A program made the translations under genes and the position numbers. Below the pieces are notes generated by a model that worked only from the letters and a program-made list of their open reading frames with translations, made no database searches and was not told where the DNA came from. DNA of 64,000 nucleotides from Actinocorallia aurantiaca (GTDB lineage: Bacteria > Actinomycetota > Actinomycetes > Streptosporangiales > Streptosporangiaceae). Of this stretch, positions 15,439-24,283 are shown piece by piece. Each line of letters opens with the position of its first letter. Within the stretch, counting starts at the first letter, position 1. The stretch spans positions 142,657-206,656 of the forward strand of contig NZ_BAAATZ010000015.1 in the NCBI RefSeq assembly GCF_039533685.1, read 5' to 3'.

Positions 15439-17406
15439 ATGACGGGGCGGAAAACGAGAAAACGGGCGCTCTCTCCTGAGGAGGAGTTCCGGTGGGCGGC
15501 CGAGCCGGAGGCGGAGCAGCCGGAACCGTCGGAAGCGCCTGTCCTGGCACTGCTCGCGCTGACCGATGCGCTGCTCGCCTCCCACGCCGACGGAAGCGTG
15601 CTCGTCCATTCGATCGACGCTCTGGGAACCCCCTGGGAGCTCTGCCGGATCGATCCTCCGATGCACGCGATGGCCTTCTGCGACGGAGAGCTCGTGGGTG
15701 CGTCGGGGAACCGCCTGGTACGGGTGACACCGGGCGGGACGGTCTCGGAGCCGCTCGAACTGGACGCACCCGTGGGGGCGGTCGTCGCCCGTGCGGGAAG
15801 GGTCTACGCGGTGGCCGGCGGAACCGTGTACACGTTCGAGGACTGGAAGCCGGTGCACCGCACGCCCGTCCCGCTGTCGGACTGCCACGACCTCGACGTC
15901 GACCGGCGCGGAAAGCACGTGGTGGTGTGCGAACGCCCCGGCAAGGGCTACGTCGTGGAGCTCGGCACGGGCACCGTCGTCGGCCACTGCAATCTCGCCG
16001 AGGGCGCCCAGAAGACCGTCACGGAGACCTACGCCCGGTTCTCCCCCATCACCGACAACCTGTACCGGGCCTCGTCCCGGGCGCACAAGGTGGAGAAGCT
16101 CGCACGGCTGGGCAGATCCGGGCGCACTCTGGGCTGGCGGCACGATCTGGACCAGCCCAGCACGTGGTGCACGCCCCTGGCCTCCAGCCCCGACGGACGG
16201 TACGTGGCGTCCCGGCAGAGCGGCGTCGGCGTCCTGGTGTGGGATCTGCGGACCGAGCGGCAGGTGGTCTTCGCCGAGCTCGACGACTCCGCCCACCAGG
16301 AGAAGTTCACCAAGCGGATGCGCCGGGAGCCCGCCGACGTCCGGCCGCTCGGCGAGGGCTCGGTGAAGGTCACGCGGTGGAAGGCCCTTCCCGAGCGGGA
16401 CGGCGAGGCCACCGCCGTCGCCGTCTCCCCCGGAGCCCGTTACGCCGCTACCGGCGGCAGGGACGGCACGGTGACCGTCATCGACGTCCGGACCAGGCGG
16501 ATCGAACGCGGCGACGGCCTCGTCCGGCAGCCCGCGTGCCTGTCCGAGGTCGTGGAGATCGGCGACCCCACGGCCTGCTCGTTCACCGATGGTTCATGGG
16601 TCGGGATCTCCGCCGAAGGAGAGCTCCACGTCGTGGACCTCGCCACGGGACAGGCCTCGTCGCCCGGTTCGGTGGACGTGCGGGGCATGTCCCGCTCGAG
16701 GCTCCACCTCGAGGAGAACGAGATCGTGGTGACGGACGGGCGGGAGGCCCGGGCGTTCGACCGGCGCACCCTGGCCCCGGTGTGGCGGGCGGAGGATCCG
16801 CTGCCCGGCTGCGGTCCGCTGCACTACAGCGGCTCGGAACTGCTCGCGTTCGACGAACCCGGCGGGGAGATCCGGTTGATCCGCCGGTACCGGCCGCGGA
16901 CCGGCGAGCGCCTCGACGGGCCGCCCGTCACGCGCGAACCCGGGTTCCTCGTCGTCGACGACCTCATGCTGAGCCGCGCCGGCCGGTTCGCCGCCCGCGC
17001 CCGCTTCGGGTACGGGAACACGTACTGGTACACGCTCTCCCCGGACGGCGAGCCGGGGCCTCTCCTGCCGGAGGACCTGCGCCCGCTGCCCGACGGGGAG
17101 CACGCGGTCGTGAGCGGCGTCCAGGGGTGGCAGGTGCTCTCCCTCTCCGACCCGCGGACGCCCCTGCACGTCGTGGACGACCTCGAGATCACCCTCGGCA
17201 CGGCCCACGTGGACCTGGCGGCCAGGCTGGTCGCCGGGCAGGACCTCCACACCGGCCGCCTCTACGTGTGGACGGTGGACGGCGGCCCCGTCGCCTCCTT
17301 CGACGGGTTCGGCGAGGCGCGCGCGTCGGGGTTCGCCTTCACTGACGGAGGTCTGTGGCTGCTGTCGCGAGGGCAGGAGAGGCTCTACCGGCTCGCTCTG
17401 CCCTGA
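15439..17406 (+). CDS. large cytosolic beta-propeller (WD40-like) protein
   Basis: 655 residues without signal peptide or membrane helix. Repeating beta-strand blocks, some with WD40-type endings (GRYVASRQSGVGVLVWDLRTERQ, ARYAATGGRDGTVTVIDVRTRR), suggest one or two propellers; other blocks are too diverged to count. The N-terminus is charged (GRKTRKRALSPEEEFRW). I do not recognise a named family; a protein-interaction role is inferred from the fold only. ATG at 15439 is taken because it follows the MarR gene by 45 bases and the upstream GTG lacks a ribosome site. Converges with the metallophosphoesterase gene. Confidence 0.7.
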   Translation: MTGRKTRKRALSPEEEFRWAAEPEAEQPEPSEAPVLALLALTDALLASHADGSVLVHSIDALGTPWELCRIDPPMHAMAFCDGELVGASGNRLVRVTPGGTVSEPLELDAPVGAVVARAGRVYAVAGGTVYTFEDWKPVHRTPVPLSDCHDLDVDRRGKHVVVCERPGKGYVVELGTGTVVGHCNLAEGAQKTVTETYARFSPITDNLYRASSRAHKVEKLARLGRSGRTLGWRHDLDQPSTWCTPLASSPDGRYVASRQSGVGVLVWDLRTERQVVFAELDDSAHQEKFTKRMRREPADVRPLGEGSVKVTRWKALPERDGEATAVAVSPGARYAATGGRDGTVTVIDVRTRRIERGDGLVRQPACLSEVVEIGDPTACSFTDGSWVGISAEGELHVVDLATGQASSPGSVDVRGMSRSRLHLEENEIVVTDGREARAFDRRTLAPVWRAEDPLPGCGPLHYSGSELLAFDEPGGEIRLIRRYRPRTGERLDGPPVTREPGFLVVDDLMLSRAGRFAARARFGYGNTYWYTLSPDGEPGPLLPEDLRPLPDGEHAVVSGVQGWQVLSLSDPRTPLHVVDDLEITLGTAHVDLAARLVAGQDLHTGRLYVWTVDGGPVASFDGFGEARASGFAFTDGGLWLLSRGQERLYRLALP

Positions 17407-17408
17407 GG

Positions 17409-18647
17409 TCAGGCCTGCCGGGAGGCGAGCTCGATCACGGTGATGTCGGAGGGCGCGCCCACCCGGACCGGCGGCCCCCACGCGCCCGCGCCCCGGGTGA
17501 CGTACAGCTGGGTGTCCTCATAACGTTCCAGCCCCGCGAGAGTGGGGTTGGCGAGACCCGCGATGAAGTTGAAGGGCCACAGCTGCCCGCCGTGCGTGTG
17601 CCCGGACAGCTGGAGGTCCACCCCGTGCCGGACGGCTTCGTGGACGGCGGCCGGCTGGTGGGCGAGCAGCACGGCGGCGCGCGTCCGGTCGCGGTCGCCG
17701 AGGGCCCGGGCGAAGTCGGGCCCGTCGTCGTAGCCCTCTCCCCGCAGGTCGTTGACTCCGGCGAGGTCGAAGCCCGGCAGCTCGACGCGGGTGTTGGCCA
17801 GCAGCTTCAGGCCGAGCTCCTGGACGTGCTCGGTCCACTGCTCCGCACCGGAGATGTACTCGTGGTTGCCCGTCACGAAATAGGCGCCGTGCCTGGCGCG
17901 CAACCCGGCCAGGGGCGCCACGGAGGTCTCCAGGTCCTCGACGTTCCCGTCCACGAGGTCCCCGACGACGGCGATGACGTCCGGCCGGGTCGCGTTGACC
18001 GTGTCGACGACGCGCTGCGCGAAGCCCCGGCCCAGGACCGGCCCGAGGTGCACGTCGCTGACCACCGCGATCCGGAGTCCGTGCGCGCTGCGCGGCAGCT
18101 TGGCCAGCGGCACCGTCACCCGCTTCACCTTCGGCCCACGGAGCGTCCCGTAAGCCCCGTATCCGACCGTCCCGAGCGCGACCGCCGCGGCCGTCCCCGC
18201 CACCACGCGGGAGACGAACAACCGCCGTGAGGGGTCTTCGGCCGCCTCCGGCTCCTCGACCGGCGGCTCGGGAGCGTGCCCTGCGGGCACCGTCACAGGC
18301 TCGGGCGCTTTGACCTGCTGCGGCGCGGTTTTCCCGGCCTTCCTCCGAAGCAACGGCCGGACGAGCTCGCCCACCGCCAACGCCAGCAGCAGGTACAGGA
18401 AGACGGCCAGCCACAGGTAGCCCGGCCAGGCGATGACCCGCACCAGTCCGAACGGCATCCCCGCGTTCTCGCCGACGAAGGTCGCGACCGTCAGCAGCGG
18501 TAGCGCCACCATCACGATCCGCCCCACCCGCCGCGCGACCGACCCGCGCACCGTGGTGTCCCTGACGACCCGCCGCCACACGTACCAGTGCAGGACCCCG
18601 AGCAGCGCCAGGACGGCTATCGCGACGAGAACGAAGACGACGACCAA
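17409..18647 (-). CDS. membrane metallophosphoesterase (YkuE/YaeI-like)
   Basis: 412 residues. Three or four N-terminal membrane helices (to about 105), a Pro/Glu-rich linker, another hydrophobic helix (FVSRVVAGTAAAVALGTVGYG), then a calcineurin-like phosphoesterase domain with all metal motifs: SDVHLG, GDLVDG, GNHEY, LLAHQP and SGHTHGGQ. Relatives hydrolyse UDP-diacylglucosamine or other phosphodiesters at the membrane; the exact substrate here is open. The start codon appears to be TTG at 18647. Tail to tail with the propeller gene, two bases apart. Confidence 0.9.
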   Translation of the reverse strand: MVVVFVLVAIAVLALLGVLHWYVWRRVVRDTTVRGSVARRVGRIVMVALPLLTVATFVGENAGMPFGLVRVIAWPGYLWLAVFLYLLLALAVGELVRPLLRRKAGKTAPQQVKAPEPVTVPAGHAPEPPVEEPEAAEDPSRRLFVSRVVAGTAAAVALGTVGYGAYGTLRGPKVKRVTVPLAKLPRSAHGLRIAVVSDVHLGPVLGRGFAQRVVDTVNATRPDVIAVVGDLVDGNVEDLETSVAPLAGLRARHGAYFVTGNHEYISGAEQWTEHVQELGLKLLANTRVELPGFDLAGVNDLRGEGYDDGPDFARALGDRDRTRAAVLLAHQPAAVHEAVRHGVDLQLSGHTHGGQLWPFNFIAGLANPTLAGLERYEDTQLYVTRGAGAWGPPVRVGAPSDITVIELASRQA

Positions 18648-18777
18648 GAGAGCACCGTTCCATGGATCCGGGGGTTTGCGAGGCAGGACGGAAGTCTTTC
18701 ACGACCTGCCGAGACGGCTTCCGCACCGCGCCCCCAGCCCAACGCCCCTGCACGCCCCCGTGTTCCCGCCACCGGGC

Positions 18778-19347
18778 TCAGCCGCCTTCGGGAACCCTCC
18801 GGTACCGCAGCAGCACGACCTGGGAGTCCAGCGTCCGCGACTCGACGAGCTCCAGCCCGAACCGCCGCCCCGCCGGAGGGAGGACCGGCTTCCCGCCGCC
18901 CAGAACCACGGGGTGCACGACGACCTGGTACTCGTCCACCACGCCGCGCTCGGTGAGGTGCGCGGCCAGTTCGGAGCCGCCGAACAGCACCAGCGTCTCG
19001 CCCGCCTTCTTGAGCGCGGCCAGCTCCTCGGCGGCGTTCTTCCCGATCACCCTGGTGTTCCAGTCCGCCTTCTCCAGGGTGCGCGAGACCACCACCTTGG
19101 GGTTCTCCCGCCAGAGCGGCGCGTAGGCCAGGTCGTGCTCGTGCGTGGAGTGCTGTTCGGCGTTCGGCCAGAAGTTCGCCATCATCTCCCACACGACCCG
19201 CCCGTACAGGAACGTCTTGCCGTTCTTGCTCAGCTCCTGCGAGTGGGCCGACAGCTCCGGTCCCATCATCGGCCAGTCGAACTCCCCGTTCGGTCCTTCG
19301 ATGAATCCGTCGAGCGACTGGTGCACGAAGTAGATGAGCTCACCCAT
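18778..19347 (-). CDS. dihydrofolate reductase-family (RibD C-terminal) protein
   Basis: 189 residues of the RibD C-terminal/DHFR-like reductase fold: LIYFVHQSLDGFIEGPNGEFDWPMM at the start, FLYGRVVWEMM, and the nucleotide-binding ETLVLFGGSELAAHL followed by DEYQVVVHPVVLGGGKP. It is probably an NADPH-dependent reductase of unknown substrate. Unlike the similar gene at 32.2 kb it has no DGPF or sigma partner beside it. ATG at 19347 is preceded by AGGAGGACC. Confidence 0.88.
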   Translation of the reverse strand: MGELIYFVHQSLDGFIEGPNGEFDWPMMGPELSAHSQELSKNGKTFLYGRVVWEMMANFWPNAEQHSTHEHDLAYAPLWRENPKVVVSRTLEKADWNTRVIGKNAAEELAALKKAGETLVLFGGSELAAHLTERGVVDEYQVVVHPVVLGGGKPVLPPAGRRFGLELVESRTLDSQVVLLRYRRVPEGG

Positions 19348-19910
19348 GGTCTGGTCCTCCTACCGGTTCCCCGCGCCCTTCGGCGCGCTCTCACCCGTCG
19401 GTCGGAGCCGTCCCCGGCTTCTCTACACCCGTCGGCGAATCTCTTCGAGATTTTTCGGGATGCCGGAGGGCGGGGCCGGCGGCGTCCTCCGGACGATGTC
19501 GCCCGCCGCTCGCGAACCGCCCTCCGCAGAGTGGGATCCACCCCTGCGCGCTCCGGGATCGGGCCGGAGGGAAATCACATCCGCATCCTCGCCCACACGA
19601 ATCCAGATCGTTTCCAAAGGGGGACATGAGCAAAATTCCACCGTTCGGCTTTTACCTCGGAGTACCCCGGGCGATGAAGGTTCCCAGCGCGGATGTCATT
19701 GGACGCGACCGGGATCCGGCTTCGAAAGCCGAGCGACCGCCTCGACTCTCCGCACGAGACCTCCGATGAAACCCCTGGCCAGAGACCACTCCAGGCGGAA
19801 TCTCCAGATTGTCACCCGCCTGTCGACAGATCAAACCCCTCCACCCGTGTGCGGTCTTTCATAGCGATCAAAAAGTTTTGACAATCTTTACCCAGGGCAG
19901 AGTTCGCGAC
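19348..19910. other. 563-base intergenic region, no gene seen
   Basis: Several short open frames on both strands, none with family resemblance and a good ribosome site. The last 120 bases are less GC-rich (AAAAAGTTTTGACAATCTTT near 19870-19890) and probably hold the promoter of the DUF1206 gene; TTGACA at 19878-19883 is a possible -35 but no convincing -10 follows at 16-18 bases. Confidence 0.4.
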
Positions 19911-20735
19911 ATGGTGAGCAGCCCGGAAAGACACGTAAGAGAAGCGTCTCAGAGCAAATCGATGGGATTGCTGGCACGGCTGGGATTGGCCGTGCGAGGC
20001 GTCCTTTACATGCTGATGGGCCTGCTGGCCCTGCAGATCGCGTTCGGCTCCGGCGGCAAGGAGGCGGACAGCTCGGGTGCCGTGCAGACCATCGCGGGCG
20101 AGCCGGGCGGGAAGTTCCTGCTGTGGCTGGTCGTCGCCGGTCTGGCGGGCCTGGCGCTGTGGCGGCTGGCCGAGGCCGCGTTCGGCCAGGCCGGTCCGGA
20201 CGGCCACAAGCCGTCCAAGCGGCTCACCGCGCTGGGGCGCGGCATCTTCTACACCGCCCTGTTCGTCACGACCCTGCTCTTCACCCTCGGAGCCGGCGAC
20301 CAGAAGTCCAGCGACTCCCAGTCCAAGGACCTGACCGGCCAGGCCATGCACGACATCCCCGGCGGCCGCTGGCTCGTCCTCCTCGTCGGGCTCGGCTTCA
20401 TCGCCGCCTCCGTCTGGATGGGCTGGAAGGCCCTCGCCAACAAGGACTTCATGGAGAGGCTCAGCGTCTCCGGCCGGGCCCGCGAGCTCGTCGAGAAGCT
20501 CGGCATGTTCGGCTACGCCGCCCGCTCCACCGTGTACGCCGGCGTCGGCGTCTTCCTCGCCTACGCCGCCGTCACCTTCGACCCCGACAAGGCCAAGGGC
20601 ATCGACGGCACCCTCCGCGAGCTCGCCGGCACCCCCGTCGGGCCCTGGCTCCTGGCCCTCGTCGCACTGGGCCTCGTCGTCTTCGGCGTCTACTCCTGCT
20701 GCGAGGCCCGCTGGCGTCGCGTCACCCCCGGCTGA
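19911..20735 (+). CDS. DUF1206 integral membrane protein
   Basis: 274 residues with six hydrophobic helices arranged as three internal repeats of a two-helix unit; each repeat opens with a LARLGLAVRGVLYMLMGLLA-like motif (also LTALGRGIFYTALFVTTLLF and FGYAARSTVYAGVGVFLAYA). This threefold pattern defines DUF1206, a family of unknown role in actinobacteria and cyanobacteria. ATG at 19911. A strong hairpin follows the stop. Confidence 0.88.
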   Translation: MVSSPERHVREASQSKSMGLLARLGLAVRGVLYMLMGLLALQIAFGSGGKEADSSGAVQTIAGEPGGKFLLWLVVAGLAGLALWRLAEAAFGQAGPDGHKPSKRLTALGRGIFYTALFVTTLLFTLGAGDQKSSDSQSKDLTGQAMHDIPGGRWLVLLVGLGFIAASVWMGWKALANKDFMERLSVSGRARELVEKLGMFGYAARSTVYAGVGVFLAYAAVTFDPDKAKGIDGTLRELAGTPVGPWLLALVALGLVVFGVYSCCEARWRRVTPG

Positions 20736-20755
20736 CCCCTCCCGACTCCCCGACC

Positions 20756-20778
20756 CGGCCCGTCCCCGTGACGGGCCG
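20756..20778 (+). terminator. hairpin terminator after the DUF1206 gene
   Basis: Arms CGGCCCGTC (20756-20764) and GACGGGCCG (20770-20778) pair perfectly over nine bases with a five-base loop, 20 bases after the stop. No T tract, as is usual in high-GC actinomycetes. Confidence 0.7.
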
Positions 20779-20921
20779 TCGGCGTGCCGGGCCGTCGGCG
20801 TGCCGCAGGCCGCTCGCCCTTCCTGTCACCGGACCTGCCCGCGGAGAAGGCGGAGCAGATCGCTAATGTCCCGGGAAGCCGAGCCGAGATGGCATGGGGC
20901 ACAGGAGTGAGGAGCACCACG

Positions 20922-21791
20922 GTGACCACGCAGAACACGAATTCCAGACCCTCCGGCCCCGGCGGCGCCGAATGGCTCTTCGGCATCGGGATGACGTTCG
21001 GGCAGGACAGCCCGGCGCACGGGACGATGAGGTCGGGTCCGTGGATGACCGGCCCGGACGGAGCGCCGAACGCCGCGGCCCTGGGCGTCCTCATCGACGA
21101 CACCCTGACCCTGGCCGCCGTCCTCCGCCGTCCGGCGTCGCACTGGCTGGTCACCACGGAGGTGTCGATCGACCACGTCGCGCCCCTCCCCCTCGACGGC
21201 CGGACGCTCACGAGCCGCGGCGAGATCGTGTCCGCGGACTCCGGCGGCGCGCTGGCGACGGGAACGATCCAGGACGAGTCAGGCCAGGCCCTGGCCCTGA
21301 TGTCCCTGCGCAGCCGTTACGTGCCCGGCGTTCCCGAGCAGCGGCCGCCCGGCATGACCGACCCGGCCCTCGCGGACGGCCCGCCGGCCGAGGAGCCCGC
21401 GAAGCCCGAGTACCCCGAGCCCGAGCGGAAGTCCCTGCTCTCGATGCTGGACGCCTCCCTCGAACCCGAGGACGGGCAGGTGAAGCTGCGGATGCCCGGC
21501 GATCCCTTCCTGGGCAACCTGAGGGGCACCCTGCACGGCGGAATCGCCCTGTGCGCCTCCCAGCTCGCCGCCTCCTACTGGCTCCCCGCCGAAGAAGGCA
21601 TGTCCATCGCCTCCACCCGCATCACCTACCTCCGCGGCCTGGAGCTGTCCGGCCCCGTCGAGTTCACCGCCCGCCCCGTCCACCACGGCCGCACCTTCCG
21701 CCTCATCGAGGTGACCTCCCGCACCGCGTCCGGCAAGCCCGCCACCATCGCCACCGTCAGCGGCTACGCCGGGAGCGCCCGAAAGAGCTGA
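20922..21791 (+). CDS. PaaI-type thioesterase with two hotdog domains
   Basis: 289 residues. Two hotdog folds in tandem: the first about 15-130 (MTGPDGAPNAAALGVLIDDTL, STEVSIDHVAPLP-like segment), the second about 165-285, which has the catalytic-type LRGTLHGGIALCASQLAASYWL and ASTRITYLRGLELSGPVEFTARPVHHGRTF. The His-Gly-Gly of the second half fits acyl-CoA thioesterases; the first half has lost it and is probably structural. The start GTG at 20922 follows GGAG; an ATG at 20889 is possible. Downstream is the assembly gap. Confidence 0.82.
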   Translation: MTTQNTNSRPSGPGGAEWLFGIGMTFGQDSPAHGTMRSGPWMTGPDGAPNAAALGVLIDDTLTLAAVLRRPASHWLVTTEVSIDHVAPLPLDGRTLTSRGEIVSADSGGALATGTIQDESGQALALMSLRSRYVPGVPEQRPPGMTDPALADGPPAEEPAKPEYPEPERKSLLSMLDASLEPEDGQVKLRMPGDPFLGNLRGTLHGGIALCASQLAASYWLPAEEGMSIASTRITYLRGLELSGPVEFTARPVHHGRTFRLIEVTSRTASGKPATIATVSGYAGSARKS

Positions 21792-21795
21792 TCCG

Positions 21796-21849
21796 CCGCA
21801 CCGCCCGCNNNNNNNNNNNNNNNNNNNNNNNNNNNNNNGGGCGGTGCGG
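21796..21849. terminator. assembly gap inside an 11-base inverted repeat (probable bidirectional terminator)
   Basis: The 30 N run (21809-21838) is flanked by CCGCACCGCCC (21796-21806) and GGGCGGTGCGG (21839-21849), exact reverse complements. It lies between two convergent genes five bases after one stop and 13 bases from the other, the place for a shared terminator. The hairpin probably caused the read or assembly break, so the true missing sequence may be very short. Confidence 0.7.
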
Positions 21850-21861
21850 GGCGCGCTTCGT

Positions 21862-23016
21862 TCAGGCGGCGCGCAGGGCCGCGAAGAAGGCGCGGAGGTC
21901 GGCGGTCACGGTGTCGGGGAGTTCCATGGAGGCGAAGTGGCCGCCGGTGGGGAACTCGCTCCAGTGGACGATGTTGGTGTTGTCGCGTTCGGCGAGGCTC
22001 CGGATGGTCTTGAAGTCGTCGGCGAAGACGGCGACGCCGGTCGGGGCGCCGTTGAGGGCCGGTTCGACGCCGGAGTGGGCCTCCTCGTAGTGGTAGCGGC
22101 CGGCCGTGGCCTGGGTGTTGGTGAACCAGTAGAGGGAGACCTGGGTGAGGATCTGGTCGCGGGTCACCAGGCTCGTGCCGTTGCCGAAGGAGTTGAACAG
22201 CTCGCTCCAGGCGAGCTGGCCGACCGGGGAGTCGGCGATGCCGACGGCGACGGTCTGCGGGCGGGACGCGTTGATCGCGTTGTAGCCGCCGACCGACTGG
22301 AACCACTGCATGTGCTCCAGGGCCGCGTACTCCTTGGGCCCGAAGCCCTCGAACTCGGCCGGGTCGCCCGAGGGGAACGAGAACAGCTGCAGCACGTGCA
22401 TCCCGAGGTATCCGGGCGGGCTCAGCAGCCCGAGCTCGCGGGAGATCATCGTGCCGGCGTCGCTGCCGTGCGAGCCGTAGGAGTCGTAGCCGAGCCGGCG
22501 CATGAGCGCGTCGAAGGTGCGGGCGACCTTCGCCATCGTCCAGCCGCCGCCTTCGAGCGGGGTGCTGAAGCCGAATCCGGGGATCGAGGGGACGACCACG
22601 GAGAACGCGTCCTCGGCCCTGCCGCCGTGCGCGACGGGGTCGGTGAGCGGGCCGATCATGTCGAGGAAGTCCGCGAACGAGCCGGGGTAGGTGTGGATGA
22701 GCAGCAGCGGCGTCGCGTCCTTCTCGGCGGACGGCACGTGGATGAAGTGCACGGTCTGCCCGTCGATGTCGGTCAGGTAGTGCGGGAAGTCGTTCATCCG
22801 CGCCTCCTGCCCCCGCCAGTCGAACCCGTCGCGCCAGTAGTCGACGGTCTCCCGCAGGTAGCCGTTCGGGGTGCCGAGGGTCCAGTCGTCGCCCGCCGCG
22901 GGGCGGGGCAGCCGGGTGTTGGCGAGACGCAGGGCGAGGTCGTCGAGCTCGGCCTGGGCGATCTCGATGCGGAAGGGGCGGATGCTGGTGGAACCGGAGT
23001 TCTGCGTCGTCGTCAT
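21862..23016 (-). CDS. epoxide hydrolase (EHN-type alpha/beta hydrolase)
   Basis: 384 residues. An N-terminal EHN domain (FRIEIAQAELDDLALRLANTRLP, WRGQEARMNDFPHYLTDIDG) precedes an alpha/beta hydrolase core: oxyanion HTYPGSF, nucleophile Asp in HGSDAG, and general-base His in PTGGHFASMELP. This is the microsomal-type epoxide hydrolase family. The start is ATG at 23016 (Met-Thr-Thr-Thr-Gln); the longer open frame runs into the divergent regulator gene. The WYL regulator transcribed the other way probably controls it. Confidence 0.9.
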   Translation of the reverse strand: MTTTQNSGSTSIRPFRIEIAQAELDDLALRLANTRLPRPAAGDDWTLGTPNGYLRETVDYWRDGFDWRGQEARMNDFPHYLTDIDGQTVHFIHVPSAEKDATPLLLIHTYPGSFADFLDMIGPLTDPVAHGGRAEDAFSVVVPSIPGFGFSTPLEGGGWTMAKVARTFDALMRRLGYDSYGSHGSDAGTMISRELGLLSPPGYLGMHVLQLFSFPSGDPAEFEGFGPKEYAALEHMQWFQSVGGYNAINASRPQTVAVGIADSPVGQLAWSELFNSFGNGTSLVTRDQILTQVSLYWFTNTQATAGRYHYEEAHSGVEPALNGAPTGVAVFADDFKTIRSLAERDNTNIVHWSEFPTGGHFASMELPDTVTADLRAFFAALRAA

Positions 23017-23045
23017 GGCTTCAAGGTAGAAGGCATACAGGAACA

Positions 23046-23057
23046 TTAGATTCCTAA
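23046..23057. promoter_or_regulatory. AT-rich dyad between epoxide hydrolase and WYL regulator
   Basis: TTAG-ATTC-CTAA lies in the 61-base divergent gap, within a notably AT-rich stretch (23020-23065) that must contain both promoters. A GGCATAC heptamer also occurs twice in this gap, near 23023 and 23065. Candidate operator for the regulator. Confidence 0.4.
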
Positions 23058-23077
23058 ATAACGGCATACTCTGAAGA

Positions 23078-24091
23078 ATGCTGGAAACCTCGGCGAGACT
23101 GCTCGCCCTGCTCTCCCTCCTACAGTCGCGGCCGGACTGGCCCGGCCCCGAACTGGCCGAACGGCTCGGCGTGAGCACCCGCACGATCCGCAACGACATC
23201 GACCGCCTGCGCGAACTCGGCTACCCCGTGGACGCCGCCCGCGGCCCGGCCGGCGCCTACCGGCTCGGCGCGGGCGCGAAACTCCCGCCCCTCCTGCTCG
23301 ACGACGAGGAGGCCGTCGCCGTCGCGATCGGGCTTCGGGCCGGCACCGGCATCAGCGGCATCCGGGAGAGCAGCGGGCGCGCCCTGGCGAAACTGGAGCA
23401 GGTGCTCCCCCACCGGCTGCGCCGCCAGGTGACCGCGATCCACGAGTCCACCTCCAAGGCGCCGGAGAACAACGGCGAGAACGTCGAGGACCCCGAGGTC
23501 GACGCCGCCGTCCTCACTCAGATCGCGTCGGCGATCCGCGACCGCGAGTGGTTCCGCTTCGACTACGAGGCGGAACCCGAGACCGCGAACGGCGACCCGC
23601 CGTCCGCGACGTCCGCCCCCTCCGGCCGCGTGCTCGTCGAGCCCTACCGCCTGGTCAGCTGGCGACGGCGCTGGTACCTCGTGGGACGCGACCCGCAGTC
23701 CGGCGCCTGGTCCACCTACCGGGCCGACTGGATCGCCCCGCGGGCGCCGACCCGCCGCGTCTTCGCCCCCACTCCCCTCCCCGGCCTCGACTACACGGGC
23801 TTCGTCCTGCGCGACGTGGCCTTCACCGGCTGGAAGGAGCACGTCCGCATCACCGTCTTCGCCCCCGCCGAAGAAGTCCTCTCCCGCATCAACGCCACCG
23901 TCGGGGTCGTCGAGTCCGTCGACGAGAACCGCTGCGTCCTCGTCACGGGCGGGGACAGCCTGGAGATCATCGCCGTCTACATCGGCATGCTCGGCCTCGA
24001 CTTCGAGGTCACCCGGCCCCCCGCGCTCGTCGACCACCTCGCGGCCCTCGGCCACCGCTACCTGCGAGCGGTCGGAAAGGACGTGCCCTGA
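23078..24091 (+). CDS. YafY-type HTH/WYL-domain transcriptional regulator
   Basis: 337 residues. An HTH_11 domain (1-60: LLALLSLLQSRPDWPGPELAERLGVSTRTIRNDIDRLRELG), a middle linker and a WYL domain (about 180-260: EPYRLVSWRRRWYLVGRD, then TYRADWI). The WYL fold is known to bind nucleic acids or small ligands. ATG at 23078. It diverges from the epoxide hydrolase gene with 61 bases between the starts, so that gene is the likely target. Confidence 0.92.
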   Translation: MLETSARLLALLSLLQSRPDWPGPELAERLGVSTRTIRNDIDRLRELGYPVDAARGPAGAYRLGAGAKLPPLLLDDEEAVAVAIGLRAGTGISGIRESSGRALAKLEQVLPHRLRRQVTAIHESTSKAPENNGENVEDPEVDAAVLTQIASAIRDREWFRFDYEAEPETANGDPPSATSAPSGRVLVEPYRLVSWRRRWYLVGRDPQSGAWSTYRADWIAPRAPTRRVFAPTPLPGLDYTGFVLRDVAFTGWKEHVRITVFAPAEEVLSRINATVGVVESVDENRCVLVTGGDSLEIIAVYIGMLGLDFEVTRPPALVDHLAALGHRYLRAVGKDVP

Positions 24092-24283
24092 CCCGACGCC
24101 GGGCCGCGTTCCGCCCAGGGGAACAAAAATTCCGCACCAGAGCAGCATCGACGGCACCGCCTGCGCGAAATACTCACCGTTAACGGAACGGTGCCCTCAA
24201 GGTCTTCGCTTGTCCGGCGGCTCCCAACATACTTGGGGGGCCGACGAAGTCGCCGTCGCTCATCCGTGAAGGAGGCCGTGACC

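Noticed and set aside
14461..16296. A 611-codon minus-strand frame over the pirin, MarR and propeller genes
   Set aside because: It crosses three well-supported genes in the wrong frame or strand and is low-complexity.
19878..19906. TTGACA promoter for the DUF1206 gene
   Set aside because: No acceptable -10 element lies 16-18 bases downstream, and the start codon would be too close.
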